The position numbers and the translations under genes are program-made. Positions 1 through 5,106 of a stretch of 5,106 bases of DNA are shown here, piece after piece; the stretch's first letter is position 1; each line of letters opens with the position of its first letter. This DNA comes from Actinomycetota bacterium (GTDB lineage Bacteria; Actinomycetota; Acidimicrobiia; Acidimicrobiales; JAMCPL01), in NCBI GenBank assembly GCA_023379725.1, contig JAMCPC010000043.1:1-5106 (forward strand), written 5' to 3'. The notes beneath the pieces are model-generated. The model was not told the origin of the DNA. It saw only the letters and a program-made list of their open reading frames with translations, and did no database searches.

Positions 1-211
1 ATGCTGTAGGTGAAGAAGGCGCTACAGGCATGGGATGCATATGAGATGTGACAAGAGCAGCGGAAATTGGCCATGAACGCGAAACAGAAACGGTATGCTG
101 CAAAATATTGGGTGTAGCGAGAACAGCAGAGGCGGGTAAAATAATGGCTGCACAAGCTATAGATACAACTATTCGTCTAATCATCCTGTACGACATCATG
201 ACAGTATTCAT
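1..211 (-). CDS. Secreted protein, N-terminal part only (runs off left edge)
   Basis: The reverse strand is open from an ATG at 211 to the window edge: 70 codons with no stop, so the 3' end lies outside. The product starts with a typical export signal: a short n-region with Arg12-Arg13, a hydrophobic core at about residues 14-25 (IVVSIACAAIIL), then signal-peptidase I sites PASA|V (after 29) or AVLA|T (after 32). The visible mature part is rich in Ser, Pro, His and Ala and shows no domain I recognise. The ATG is the first start after an in-frame TAG, and GGAG (216-219) sits 4 nt before it; Met10 is a possible alternative start. Cys20 lies in the hydrophobic core without a good lipobox, so a lipoprotein is less likely; the Arg pair is a poor Tat motif. 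It follows the TrhA-like gene on the same strand after 213 nt and appears to have its own promoter. Export is well supported; function is unknown. Confidence 0.75.
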   Translation of the reverse strand, partial: MNTVMMSYRMIRRIVVSIACAAIILPASAVLATPNILQHTVSVSRSWPISAALVTSHMHPMPVAPSSPTA

Positions 212-247
212 TCTACTCCATGTTCTGGGCGACAGAACTACATACGT

Positions 248-276
248 GTAATACTATCCCATGTCGCTACAGTGAA
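248..276 (-). promoter_or_regulatory. Candidate promoter for the secreted-protein gene
   Basis: Read on the minus strand there is a -35-like TTCACT (271-276), a 17-nt spacer and a -10-like TATTAC (248-253), each matching 4 of 6 consensus bases. The predicted start near 241 would give a leader of about 30 nt containing the GGAG ribosome site. Both boxes are weak, so the call rests mainly on spacing and position. Confidence 0.35.
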
Positions 277-290
277 CCGCCCTGGGTTCA
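273..290. promoter_or_regulatory. Inverted repeat over the -35 box, possible operator
   Basis: TGAACC (273-278) and GGTTCA (285-290) are perfect inverted arms separated by the 6-nt spacer GCCCTG. One arm overlaps the candidate -35 box (271-276) of the secreted-protein gene. A repressor site would fit this placement, but a 6-bp dyad can also arise by chance. Confidence 0.3.
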
Positions 291-375
291 GCAACACTGT
301 CTGGGAGAACCTGTATGCGACCTATGGAAGCATGAGAAGCTAGCCTACAATCAATACGACCAAGAATGATACAGG

Positions 376-411
376 GCTTAATCTCAATAAGCATAGGAAG
401 CTGGTAGCTTC
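376..411 (-). terminator. Two small hairpins after the TrhA gene, weak terminator candidate
   Basis: On the minus strand, 13 nt beyond the stop codon of the TrhA-like gene, GAAGCT and AGCTTC pair around a 3-nt loop (397-411). A second 5-bp hairpin (GCTTA/TAAGC, 376-392) follows at once. There is no U-tract, so intrinsic termination is uncertain. The position fits a transcript end before the separately promoted secreted-protein gene. Confidence 0.3.
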
Positions 412-424
412 GCAAAGACGCTGC

Positions 425-1090
425 CTAGGAGAATCTATAGGTAATCATAGATATAGCTACATACTGCGATATATATGCAAGAATGGTACAGGTGTGAAAC
501 ATCTCATGAAAGCCAAACCACTTAGGAGAAATGTTTGGCTTTTTGGTCGCATACATTATACCGCCAGCACTATAGAATAATCCGCCCAGTATGATGAGAC
601 TAAAAGCTACCGGACCTGCGCCATCCACCATCTGAGGGATAAAGAATAGAGCAGCCCAACCAAGAGCTATGTAGAGCAATGTATAGAGAACACGAGGAGC
701 ATTTACCCAAAACACACGAAATATGACACCTGCAAGTGCCCCTGACCACGCCAACGTCAGTATCGCAATACGTGGGTCTCCATGCATTGCAAGAAGCGCA
801 ATTGGCGTATAAGTTCCGGCAATGAGAAGATATATGTTTGCATGATCAAGTCGCTTTAAGATCCCCTTCACACGTTCTCTCCAGCGACCTATATGGTAAA
901 CCGCCGATACGCCAAACAACTCAGCCGATGCTACAAAATAGATGGCATCGCCAATCCGTGCCAACAATGACTCACCGAGCATTACAAGCGTAACACCACC
1001 AAGTATTATCAGTGGGAATATAGAAGCATGCAACCATCCACGCATCATTGGAATCCCGGCTCTATCCACCAGTTGCCGATTGCTATCCAT
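425..1090 (-). CDS. trhA: Hemolysin III / TrhA family membrane protein (PAQR-type)
   Basis: This 221-residue protein has the usual length and the full motif set of the hemolysin III/TrhA family, the bacterial relatives of PAQR (progestin and adipoQ receptor) proteins. Visible are SAVYH (62-66) after helix 2, LDHANIYLLIAGTYTP (81-96) entering helix 3, and GFHEMFH (193-199) before the last helix. By analogy with PAQR structures, His66, Asp82, His195 and His199 would form the metal site. About seven membrane helices fit (roughly 19-40, 43-65, 84-102, 106-127, 134-151, 160-180, 197-217). In E. coli TrhA is linked to membrane energetics; in Bacillus cereus a relative is haemolytic. Neither activity can be read from sequence. 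The ATG at 1090 is supported by a TAnnnT box 6 nt before it and no Shine-Dalgarno, suggesting a leaderless mRNA; Met15/16 are alternatives. It is divergent from the small membrane-protein genes at 1241-2068. Confidence 0.95.
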   Translation of the reverse strand: MDSNRQLVDRAGIPMMRGWLHASIFPLIILGGVTLVMLGESLLARIGDAIYFVASAELFGVSAVYHIGRWRERVKGILKRLDHANIYLLIAGTYTPIALLAMHGDPRIAILTLAWSGALAGVIFRVFWVNAPRVLYTLLYIALGWAALFFIPQMVDGAGPVAFSLIILGGLFYSAGGIMYATKKPNISPKWFGFHEMFHTCTILAYISQYVAISMITYRFS

Positions 1091-1096
1091 GGCTAT

Positions 1097-1102
1097 ATTG
1101 TA
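1097..1102 (-). promoter_or_regulatory. -10 box of a leaderless promoter for the TrhA gene
   Basis: On the minus strand TACAAT (5 of 6 to TATAAT, and TAnnnT) ends exactly 6 nt before the ATG at 1090, placing the transcript start at or next to the start codon. The position of the -35 box (1120-1125, AATACG) is a poor match and overlaps the first 19-bp repeat, so an activator may be needed. Confidence 0.55.
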
Positions 1103-1121
1103 CTACAAGCCAGACACCGCG

Positions 1122-1178
1122 TATTTGCAACCAGCCTACTTATTTGCAACCAGCCTACTTATTTGCAACCGGCCTGCC
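1122..1178. repeat. Three tandem 19-bp direct repeats between divergent promoters
   Basis: The unit TATTTGCAACCAGCCTACT occurs at 1122-1140 and again, identical, at 1141-1159. A third copy at 1160-1178 differs by three transitions (unit positions 12, 17 and 19). Each unit holds the palindrome TTGCAA. The array starts at the -35 region of the minus-strand TrhA promoter and ends one base before the plus-strand -35 box at 1179. This suggests a shared regulator-binding array, though recent tandem duplication without function would look the same. Confidence 0.9.
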
Positions 1179-1207
1179 TTGGCAAAAAAACTATTAACGC
1201 ATAGTAT
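1179..1207 (+). promoter_or_regulatory. Promoter for the small membrane-protein gene pair
   Basis: TTGGCA (1179-1184, 5 of 6 to TTGACA), a 17-nt spacer, and TAGTAT (1202-1207) give a credible sigma-70-type promoter with a start near 1213-1214. The -35 box directly abuts the third 19-bp repeat. The leader to the TTG at 1241 would be about 27 nt. The same TAGTAT hexamer serves as the candidate -10 of the YfhO-family gene. Confidence 0.5.
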
Positions 1208-1240
1208 AAGTTTATTACGAAGTTTATTAGAAAATCTGGA

Positions 1241-1813
1241 TTGGATCGCAAAAGTGCGCAATCGGCTGCCGGTGATGCCAAACAGTCGACACCTGGATGG
1301 CGCATGCTTAGCGGTCGTTACGACCACTCAACGGCTAATGGCGCCAAGTCGATTCTCATTGGCGTGATCGTGGCTGTATTTTCACTGTGGGAGGGCGGAC
1401 AGCCATTTACTACCACTGCCGCCCATATCAGTATTGGACTGGCAATCGTAGCAATAGTAATTATTACAATAGGCAATGGATTGCATCGTCAAGAGGTAAA
1501 GAGTATGGATTGGCTGAGATCGACAGGTAAGGCAATACGTAGCTTCATTCGACGACCGAATTTGCAGGGTGTAGGGGTAGCCATCTGGTTACTCTTATTC
1601 CTGGCGGTCTTCGGATGGGATCTTAACAGCTTCCTTCGCCAACAGGCAGACCTACCTACATTGAGTCGCATTGTGGGCGATGTCACCAGACACTATGCCG
1701 GAAGAGCCATATTGGTAGTTGCATGGCTGGCAGGAGGATGGTACCTGGTTGCTGGCCAACTTACCAAGAGAACCAACCGTCGACATATCATCGGGAGTAA
1801 GCATGCTGATTGA
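1241..1813 (+). CDS. Small multi-pass membrane protein, function unknown
   Basis: This 190-residue protein has about four hydrophobic segments (roughly 35-50, 61-79, 108-126, 154-172) and basic loops such as RSFIRRP. Its last third (LPTLSRIV, then GRAILVVAWLAGGWYLV) shares the pattern GR..L..AW...GW.L with the next gene and resembles, from memory and unchecked, small actinobacterial proteins annotated as DUF6186. The first hydrophobic half has no counterpart in the next gene. The start is uncertain: TTG at 1241 has no good ribosome site, ATG at 1304 (residue 22) has GGATGG only 3 nt away, and in-frame ATT codons at 1214 and 1226 are rarer options. The 1214 ATT lies 6 nt after TAGTAT. No catalytic motif is visible; a structural or accessory membrane role is only a guess. 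It is probably co-transcribed with the gene at 1865. Confidence 0.7.
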   Translation: MDRKSAQSAAGDAKQSTPGWRMLSGRYDHSTANGAKSILIGVIVAVFSLWEGGQPFTTTAAHISIGLAIVAIVIITIGNGLHRQEVKSMDWLRSTGKAIRSFIRRPNLQGVGVAIWLLLFLAVFGWDLNSFLRQQADLPTLSRIVGDVTRHYAGRAILVVAWLAGGWYLVAGQLTKRTNRRHIIGSKHAD

Positions 1814-1851
1814 GCACACAAAAGAGCAAACCCCATCCGTAGGCGGGGGGT

Positions 1852-1860
1852 GGAAGGGAG
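1852..1860 (+). promoter_or_regulatory. Ribosome binding site that decides the start at 1865
   Basis: GGAAGGGAG lies 4 nt before the GTG at 1865. An earlier in-frame GTG at 1850 would place this purine run inside the gene and has no comparable site before it, so the 1865 start is preferred. This is the strongest Shine-Dalgarno-like run I saw before a start in the window. Confidence 0.65.
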
Positions 1861-1864
1861 CACA

Positions 1865-2068
1865 GTGGTAATTGGCAGCTTGGTATGGCTAATCATAGGA
1901 GCTGCCGTCGTAGTGTGGCTTATAGCGACCAGCATTCCAGCCTGTAGCCGCAGGCTACCCAGTGCTCTAAGCGTAATCAATTTTTTCCTCCATTCATGGC
2001 TGGGGCGCTTGTTGCTCCTTGGTGCTTGGGCGGAAGTGGGTTGGCACCTGTTCTGCCAGCGCCCTTAA
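1865..2068 (+). CDS. Small two-helix membrane protein, DUF6186-like
   Basis: From GTG at 1865 the product is 67 residues: an N-terminal helix (VIGSLVWLIIGAAVVVWLIA), a short polar stretch with Cys and RR, then LPSALSVINFFLH and the closing GRLLLLGAWAEVGWHLF. The order helix, LP(S/T) segment, GR..L..AW...GWH is what I recall for small actinobacterial DUF6186 proteins; the match is from memory. It parallels the C-terminal third of the gene before it, suggesting tandem duplication and divergence. The spacing from the previous stop is 51 nt, both genes are in the same frame, and a strong ribosome site shows it can be translated on its own. A 6-bp hairpin (GTAGCC/GGCTAC, 1944-1958) lies inside the coding region. 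Function unknown. The usual 72-residue reading from GTG at 1850 is possible but less well supported. Confidence 0.65.
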   Translation: MVIGSLVWLIIGAAVVVWLIATSIPACSRRLPSALSVINFFLHSWLGRLLLLGAWAEVGWHLFCQRP

Positions 2069-2134
2069 TCCATTCTAATAGAGTCCTTCATCTTTTCTGA
2101 CAGTGTCCCCAATCTGTTCTGCCAACGCTCTTAA
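2048..2134 (+). repeat. Imperfect 21-bp direct repeat of a gene 3' end
   Basis: The last 21 bases of the small membrane-protein gene (2048-2068, starting CTGTTCTGCCA and ending with the TAA stop) recur at 2114-2134 with two transitions. The offset is 66 bp. Read in the matching frame, the copy still encodes Leu-Phe-Cys-Gln-Arg-Ser and a stop, against Leu-Phe-Cys-Gln-Arg-Pro and a stop. Weak similarity (AGTG) continues just upstream with one indel, so this may be a decayed partial duplication. Confidence 0.6.
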
Positions 2135-2194
2135 GAATTACCATATGACTCCCTATCTATCACCTACGGACGGGCTTGTGCTCCCTTTCTGGTC

Positions 2195-2216
2195 AATTGA
2201 CAGACAGTCATCAATT
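2195..2216. other. Inverted repeat in the convergent spacer
   Basis: AATTGA (2195-2200) and TCAATT (2211-2216) are perfect arms around a 10-nt spacer, lying 14 nt beyond the stop of the YfhO-family gene in its direction of transcription. No T-run follows, so it is only a weak terminator candidate. Apart from this and the 21-bp repeat copy I see nothing in the 161-nt spacer between the two convergent genes. Confidence 0.25.
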
Positions 2217-2229
2217 TATATATAATCAT

Positions 2230-4707
2230 TCAACGATACAACTTGTCATAGAGCTCTATTCCCAACAGCACGACCAGAATCAAGAGAGCAACTCCGGCCA
2301 GGATAATTCCGTAAGTCAATCCAGACGGCCAATAAGTAAGCCGGACGATACTCTTACCTGCCGGCACGTTCAGTGACAGCATGGTGTCCAGAGCAACGGA
2401 CAACTTGGCTGGTTTGCCATTTATCGTTGCGTGCCAACCGGGCACCGATGTGATACGCGCCAACAAAAGCGCTTCATGCCTGGCATCTATATATATCGTT
2501 AAGCGATTGTTGCTGGTCCAATGCCAACTCTGCACCCTACCGAACTGATCGGAGCCAATCTCTGCACTATGCAGAATTGAACTCGGGTTCACCAGTGTAA
2601 ACCTATGACTGTTCGGCACCATATCTATGCTATAGCCAGGCTCTTCAAATACTGATGTGGTCCCCGGAGAAACGATAACCTTACCGTGTGCGTTCACAAT
2701 TGAAATAAGGTATCTGACCCCATATACCCTGGCAAGTTGTGCGGTGGCAAATGAAGGAACAAACCATCCCATACCGTTGAGTGGAGCCAGTTGCAAAGCC
2801 ACATTCCTCCATGACAACAGGTAACTTTTCTGCAACATTGGATCGTATGCACCAAAGTAATCGACACCATAAGGTATATTAGTCTCCGGCGTAAAGGCAT
2901 CAAGAGGGCTAGATTTGGTTGGTCCAATATACCATGCATGAAGCGGGCCATCACCGACAAGATGTCCAGAGACTATTGCCTGCAGTGTAGTTATAGAATT
3001 CGTAGTGGGATAAAAACGATGACTAAAACCCTCTGTAGTAGCGGCTGGTGGTACAAGTAGTACCCCCTGTAGAAACAATATCGATAATCCAATTGCTACT
3101 ACTCCTGCTTTTAAGCCTTGTACGCCACCATTAAGCCCGTCATGGGCACTTCTAGCCAACCTGTATTTTTTGTACACGACAATAATACCGACTACTACGG
3201 TACCACCAATCAGGGTAATAATCGACAATGCCAAAGAGTGCATACGAATCGAACGATCGCTCGGACTAAGAACCTTGTTGACCTTAGCAGAAAAAATTAA
3301 ATATGCCAGAATGAGCGCGAGTAAAACCGACGATAGGAAAAAAACAACTAACGCGATAGATCTGCCATTGCCCTTGAGAGTACCATCGCCAATAGTACCA
3401 CTGTCGACTTCTCTGTTGTCGACTGCCTCGTTGTATGCACTCCCGTTATGGACGATACTCCGGAGCAAAACAGACAACCCCAGCGCGCCCAGCACCGAAA
3501 GAAGAAGGTCCATAGGCATCAGTAATCTGCCAAAAGCAACAGATGTGCCACCTGGTAAGTACTTCGTTAGAAGCTGGACAGCAGGCAACACCCTGAATAC
3601 GACCAAGAATAAGACTACGAAAGTACCCACCAAAGCCATTACTACCGGCCTCTTCCTGTATGCCAACAGTGCAACTACAGCCAATGCGACTATGAGTGGG
3701 CCTACACATGCTGACAACTCGTAGAAATTTGAGCCATAAAACCAGTGACTTGTCGTGGTCGGATAACCATAATAACCAGTAGCCAGGAATTGGATAGTTA
3801 CATTGGGAGGTATGCCGCCCCATATATGTTTGGTACCAGCCTTGGCACTTCCCGCAAGTAACTGTATTGCGGGAAAGAGTATCGGCGATGCAATCATGCC
3901 ACCCAAGATCGCCCCTCCTGCAACACATACAGCCGTCGTAACCACCTTATGCAAGGAAACCTTGCGATATGCTATACCGATCACAGCAAAGAGGATACCC
4001 AGCAATCCAATAGTCAAAGAATCGAGTAAATACGACTCCGGATGACCGGCAAATAGTAAAAATGCCACCGCGAACGATAGCCCCACAACAGGCATAAGTG
4101 GACGTTTATTGCGGTAAATCATGATAATGAAAAATATGACCCAGCCCAGCCAGGCATTGACACCTGCCTGAGGCCAGCCAATCCAACCAATAAAAGACCC
4201 AGACATCTCAAAAGTAACCGCTCCAACGATAGATGCGATAACTCCAGCTCCAAGCGTGCGGGCGGTTGCATAAGTTCCCGTTCCTGCAATAAGTATGGTC
4301 ACAAACACTGAAACTGAGTATCCCCACTTTGCCGCAAAGATGTACGAGACAAGATGCGGTAATGAGAATACCGCCGACTGAAAATTGGCAAGTTGAGGCA
4401 TACCAAGAAGCGAGTACCTATTCCATAACGGTAAACTGCCTGCATGAATAGCATTCCAATTGAGCAGAAGCCATGGGCTCATCTCTCTGAATTGATCACC
4501 TGCCACGAGATTATGAACGTGACTGAAAGTTCCTGAAGTGAGAGGATATGCTGTAATGCCATTCAATGAACCAAAAATAAAACCATGTTCAAGACCAGGA
4601 TAGAAGTAGACCGCAGCAAATAACGTTACGGTCACAATTCCAATAAGGTCGAACAACCGATGCTTACACCGATCATACAAGAACCGTACTGTAGACAATA
4701 CCAGCAT
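2230..4707 (-). CDS. YfhO-family multi-pass membrane protein (putative GT-C-type glycosyltransferase)
   Basis: This 825-residue protein fits the YfhO family (known from Bacillus and Listeria, where members are tied to glycosylation of cell-surface polymers using lipid-linked sugars). After helix 1 (about 21-38) comes an outer loop with DQFREMSPW (71-79) and the family-like SLPLWNRYSLLGMPQ (91-105), then FSLPH. About twelve further helices follow (from about 127 to 553). An extracytoplasmic domain comes next (YGVDYFGAYDPM at 612-623, ARVYGVRYLIS at 659-669), then the typical end PGWHATINGKPAKL (756-769), NVPAGKSIVRLTYWPSG, and a last helix (798-819). Asp71 is a plausible catalytic residue by GT-C analogy; its role here is inferred. 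The ATG has no Shine-Dalgarno but a TAnnnT box 6 nt upstream. It stands alone, convergent to the small membrane-protein genes; donor and acceptor are unknown. Length is normal for the family and no frameshift is visible. Confidence 0.88.
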   Translation of the reverse strand: MLVLSTVRFLYDRCKHRLFDLIGIVTVTLFAAVYFYPGLEHGFIFGSLNGITAYPLTSGTFSHVHNLVAGDQFREMSPWLLLNWNAIHAGSLPLWNRYSLLGMPQLANFQSAVFSLPHLVSYIFAAKWGYSVSVFVTILIAGTGTYATARTLGAGVIASIVGAVTFEMSGSFIGWIGWPQAGVNAWLGWVIFFIIMIYRNKRPLMPVVGLSFAVAFLLFAGHPESYLLDSLTIGLLGILFAVIGIAYRKVSLHKVVTTAVCVAGGAILGGMIASPILFPAIQLLAGSAKAGTKHIWGGIPPNVTIQFLATGYYGYPTTTSHWFYGSNFYELSACVGPLIVALAVVALLAYRKRPVVMALVGTFVVLFLVVFRVLPAVQLLTKYLPGGTSVAFGRLLMPMDLLLSVLGALGLSVLLRSIVHNGSAYNEAVDNREVDSGTIGDGTLKGNGRSIALVVFFLSSVLLALILAYLIFSAKVNKVLSPSDRSIRMHSLALSIITLIGGTVVVGIIVVYKKYRLARSAHDGLNGGVQGLKAGVVAIGLSILFLQGVLLVPPAATTEGFSHRFYPTTNSITTLQAIVSGHLVGDGPLHAWYIGPTKSSPLDAFTPETNIPYGVDYFGAYDPMLQKSYLLSWRNVALQLAPLNGMGWFVPSFATAQLARVYGVRYLISIVNAHGKVIVSPGTTSVFEEPGYSIDMVPNSHRFTLVNPSSILHSAEIGSDQFGRVQSWHWTSNNRLTIYIDARHEALLLARITSVPGWHATINGKPAKLSVALDTMLSLNVPAGKSIVRLTYWPSGLTYGIILAGVALLILVVLLGIELYDKLYR
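3364..3423 (-). repeat. 15-bp degenerate tandem repeat in the linker of the YfhO-family gene
   Basis: Residues 429-448, in a polar loop between two helices, read as four degenerate pentapeptides: VDNRE, VDSGT, IGDGT, LKGNG. In DNA the period is 15 bp: TGTCGACT recurs at 3402 and 3417, and AGTACCA at 3379 and 3394. It keeps the frame and probably reflects slippage expansion in a tolerant loop. Confidence 0.5.
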
Positions 4708-4713
4708 AAAGGT

Positions 4714-4742
4714 ATACTATCAGCAAATAAGCATATTTTCTA
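4714..4742 (-). promoter_or_regulatory. Leaderless promoter for the YfhO-family gene
   Basis: On the minus strand TAGAAA (4737-4742, 4 of 6), a 17-nt spacer and TAGTAT (4714-4719) precede the ATG by exactly 6 nt. The transcript would start at or next to the ATG, and no Shine-Dalgarno is present, in line with leaderless translation. The layout matches that of the TrhA gene. Confidence 0.5.
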
Positions 4743-5106
4743 TCGCGTTGCTGTATAGGACAGTGTAGCTATGGGCACCATCTGGATGTCACATTCCTAC
4801 TGAACTGCCTGTTCATGCTGGGCACTATTTGGATGCCATTTTCCTACCATGTCGTTACCAGTCTTATTCTCATGCACTTATCCTGTGTATAGCACTAATG
4901 CGACTATTGCCCAATATACGTCTCCTGGATATATCGTAAAGCCATAGCCGCTCACGGGAGAACGTCTACTGGCACCGTCAATGAAAGATGTTGCATGTAC
5001 TGCCTTCCTTTGCTATCATTGTTCGAAGTAATAGACGAGGTGCCCAGTCGGCTGGGGATCCTGCCAGTATTCACTACCGGGCAACCGGAGAGGTGTCTAC
5101 AGCAAT
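4743..5106. other. No confident gene; open frames at the right edge
   Basis: Upstream of the YfhO-family gene I see no complete gene. Two frames are open at the right edge and overlap on opposite strands. One is a minus-strand frame ending with TGA at 4952-4954 (50 codons visible, containing NTGRIPSRLGTSS; three Cys near the edge make it less convincing). The other is a plus-strand frame from ATG 4995 (37 codons, containing FEVIDEVPSRLGILPVF). At most one is likely real and I recognise neither. A weak plus-strand promoter (TTGCCC 4907-4912, 17-nt spacer, TATATC 4930-4935) slightly favours the plus frame, which however lacks a good ribosome site. The left half holds the 29-bp repeats. Confidence 0.4.
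4772..4847 (+). repeat. Two 29-bp direct repeats, possible remnant of a mobile-element end
   Basis: Copies at 4772-4800 and 4819-4847 share 24 of 29 bases; both start TGGGCAC, contain TGGATG, and end TTCCTAC. The offset is 47 bp. Between them lies a perfect inverted repeat, TGAAC-TGCCT-GTTCA (4801-4815). Internally repeated termini that begin with TG are a feature of IS21-family elements, and the sequence style recalls them, but no istA/istB coding is visible beside it. I call it a possible decayed end, not an element. Confidence 0.55.

Noticed and set aside
48..251. Plus-strand 67-residue frame starting with GTG
   Set aside because: No ribosome site, no recognisable features, and it lies opposite a frame with a clear signal peptide and SD.
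942..1367. Plus-strand 141-residue frame
   Set aside because: It is antisense to the start of trhA and crosses the 19-bp repeat array and promoters; it overlaps the better-supported gene from 1241.
1944..1958. GTAGCC-GCA-GGCTAC hairpin as a terminator
   Set aside because: It lies within the coding region of the 67-residue protein and has no T run after it.
1693..1980. Minus-strand 95-residue frame across the small membrane-protein pair
   Set aside because: Antisense shadow; the plus-strand frames have coherent helices, a shared signature and an SD.
3170..3724. Plus-strand 184-residue frame antisense to the YfhO-family gene
   Set aside because: Its Thr/Ser/Lys-rich composition is what the complement of hydrophobic coding gives; no start signals or domains.
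3446..3928. Minus-strand 160-residue frame inside the YfhO-family gene
   Set aside because: Out-of-frame shadow of a strong membrane-protein reading frame, rich in Cys and Trp with no motif.
5030..5106. Riboswitch or tRNA in the GC-rich right end (GGGCAACCGG and nearby)
   Set aside because: I tried fits to c-di-GMP, glycine, guanidine and c-di-AMP riboswitch cores and to a tRNA; none matched beyond short stretches.

Overview
The window reads as bacterial chromosome, most likely from a mid-GC actinomycete-type organism (GC is about 47% from hand counts of two lines). Three things point that way: the small membrane proteins resemble actinobacterial 'GR..L..AW..GWH' proteins, two genes have a TAnnnT hexamer exactly 6 nt before the ATG (leaderless initiation, common in Actinomycetota), and terminators lack clear U-tracts. 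The lineage call is inference.

Layout, left to right. Positions 1-211, minus strand: the 5' end of a secreted-protein gene that runs off the left edge, with a clear signal peptide and its own SD and promoter candidate. Positions 212-424: spacer holding that promoter, an inverted repeat over its -35 box, and two small hairpins just after the next gene. Positions 425-1090, minus: a hemolysin III/TrhA (PAQR-type) seven-helix membrane protein. Positions 1091-1240: a divergent intergenic region in which three tandem 19-bp repeats lie exactly between the -10 of the leaderless TrhA gene and the -35 of a plus-strand promoter. Positions 1241-2068, plus: two small membrane-protein genes whose C-termini look homologous. 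They are in the same frame, separated by one TGA, and the second has a strong SD. Positions 2069-2229: convergent spacer with an imperfect copy of the end of the preceding gene. Positions 2230-4707, minus: a large YfhO-family multi-pass membrane protein with a leaderless promoter. Positions 4743-5106: no confident gene, but two 29-bp direct repeats that resemble worn mobile-element ends, and conflicting open frames at the right edge.

Nothing ties the genes into one known pathway. All confident products are membrane or exported proteins (secreted protein, TrhA, paired small membrane proteins, YfhO-type putative GT-C enzyme), so the theme is the cell envelope. The TrhA gene and the paired membrane-protein genes diverge from a shared, repeat-bearing control region and may be co-regulated. 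I found no CRISPR array, rRNA, tRNA, intact transposase or recognisable defence system.
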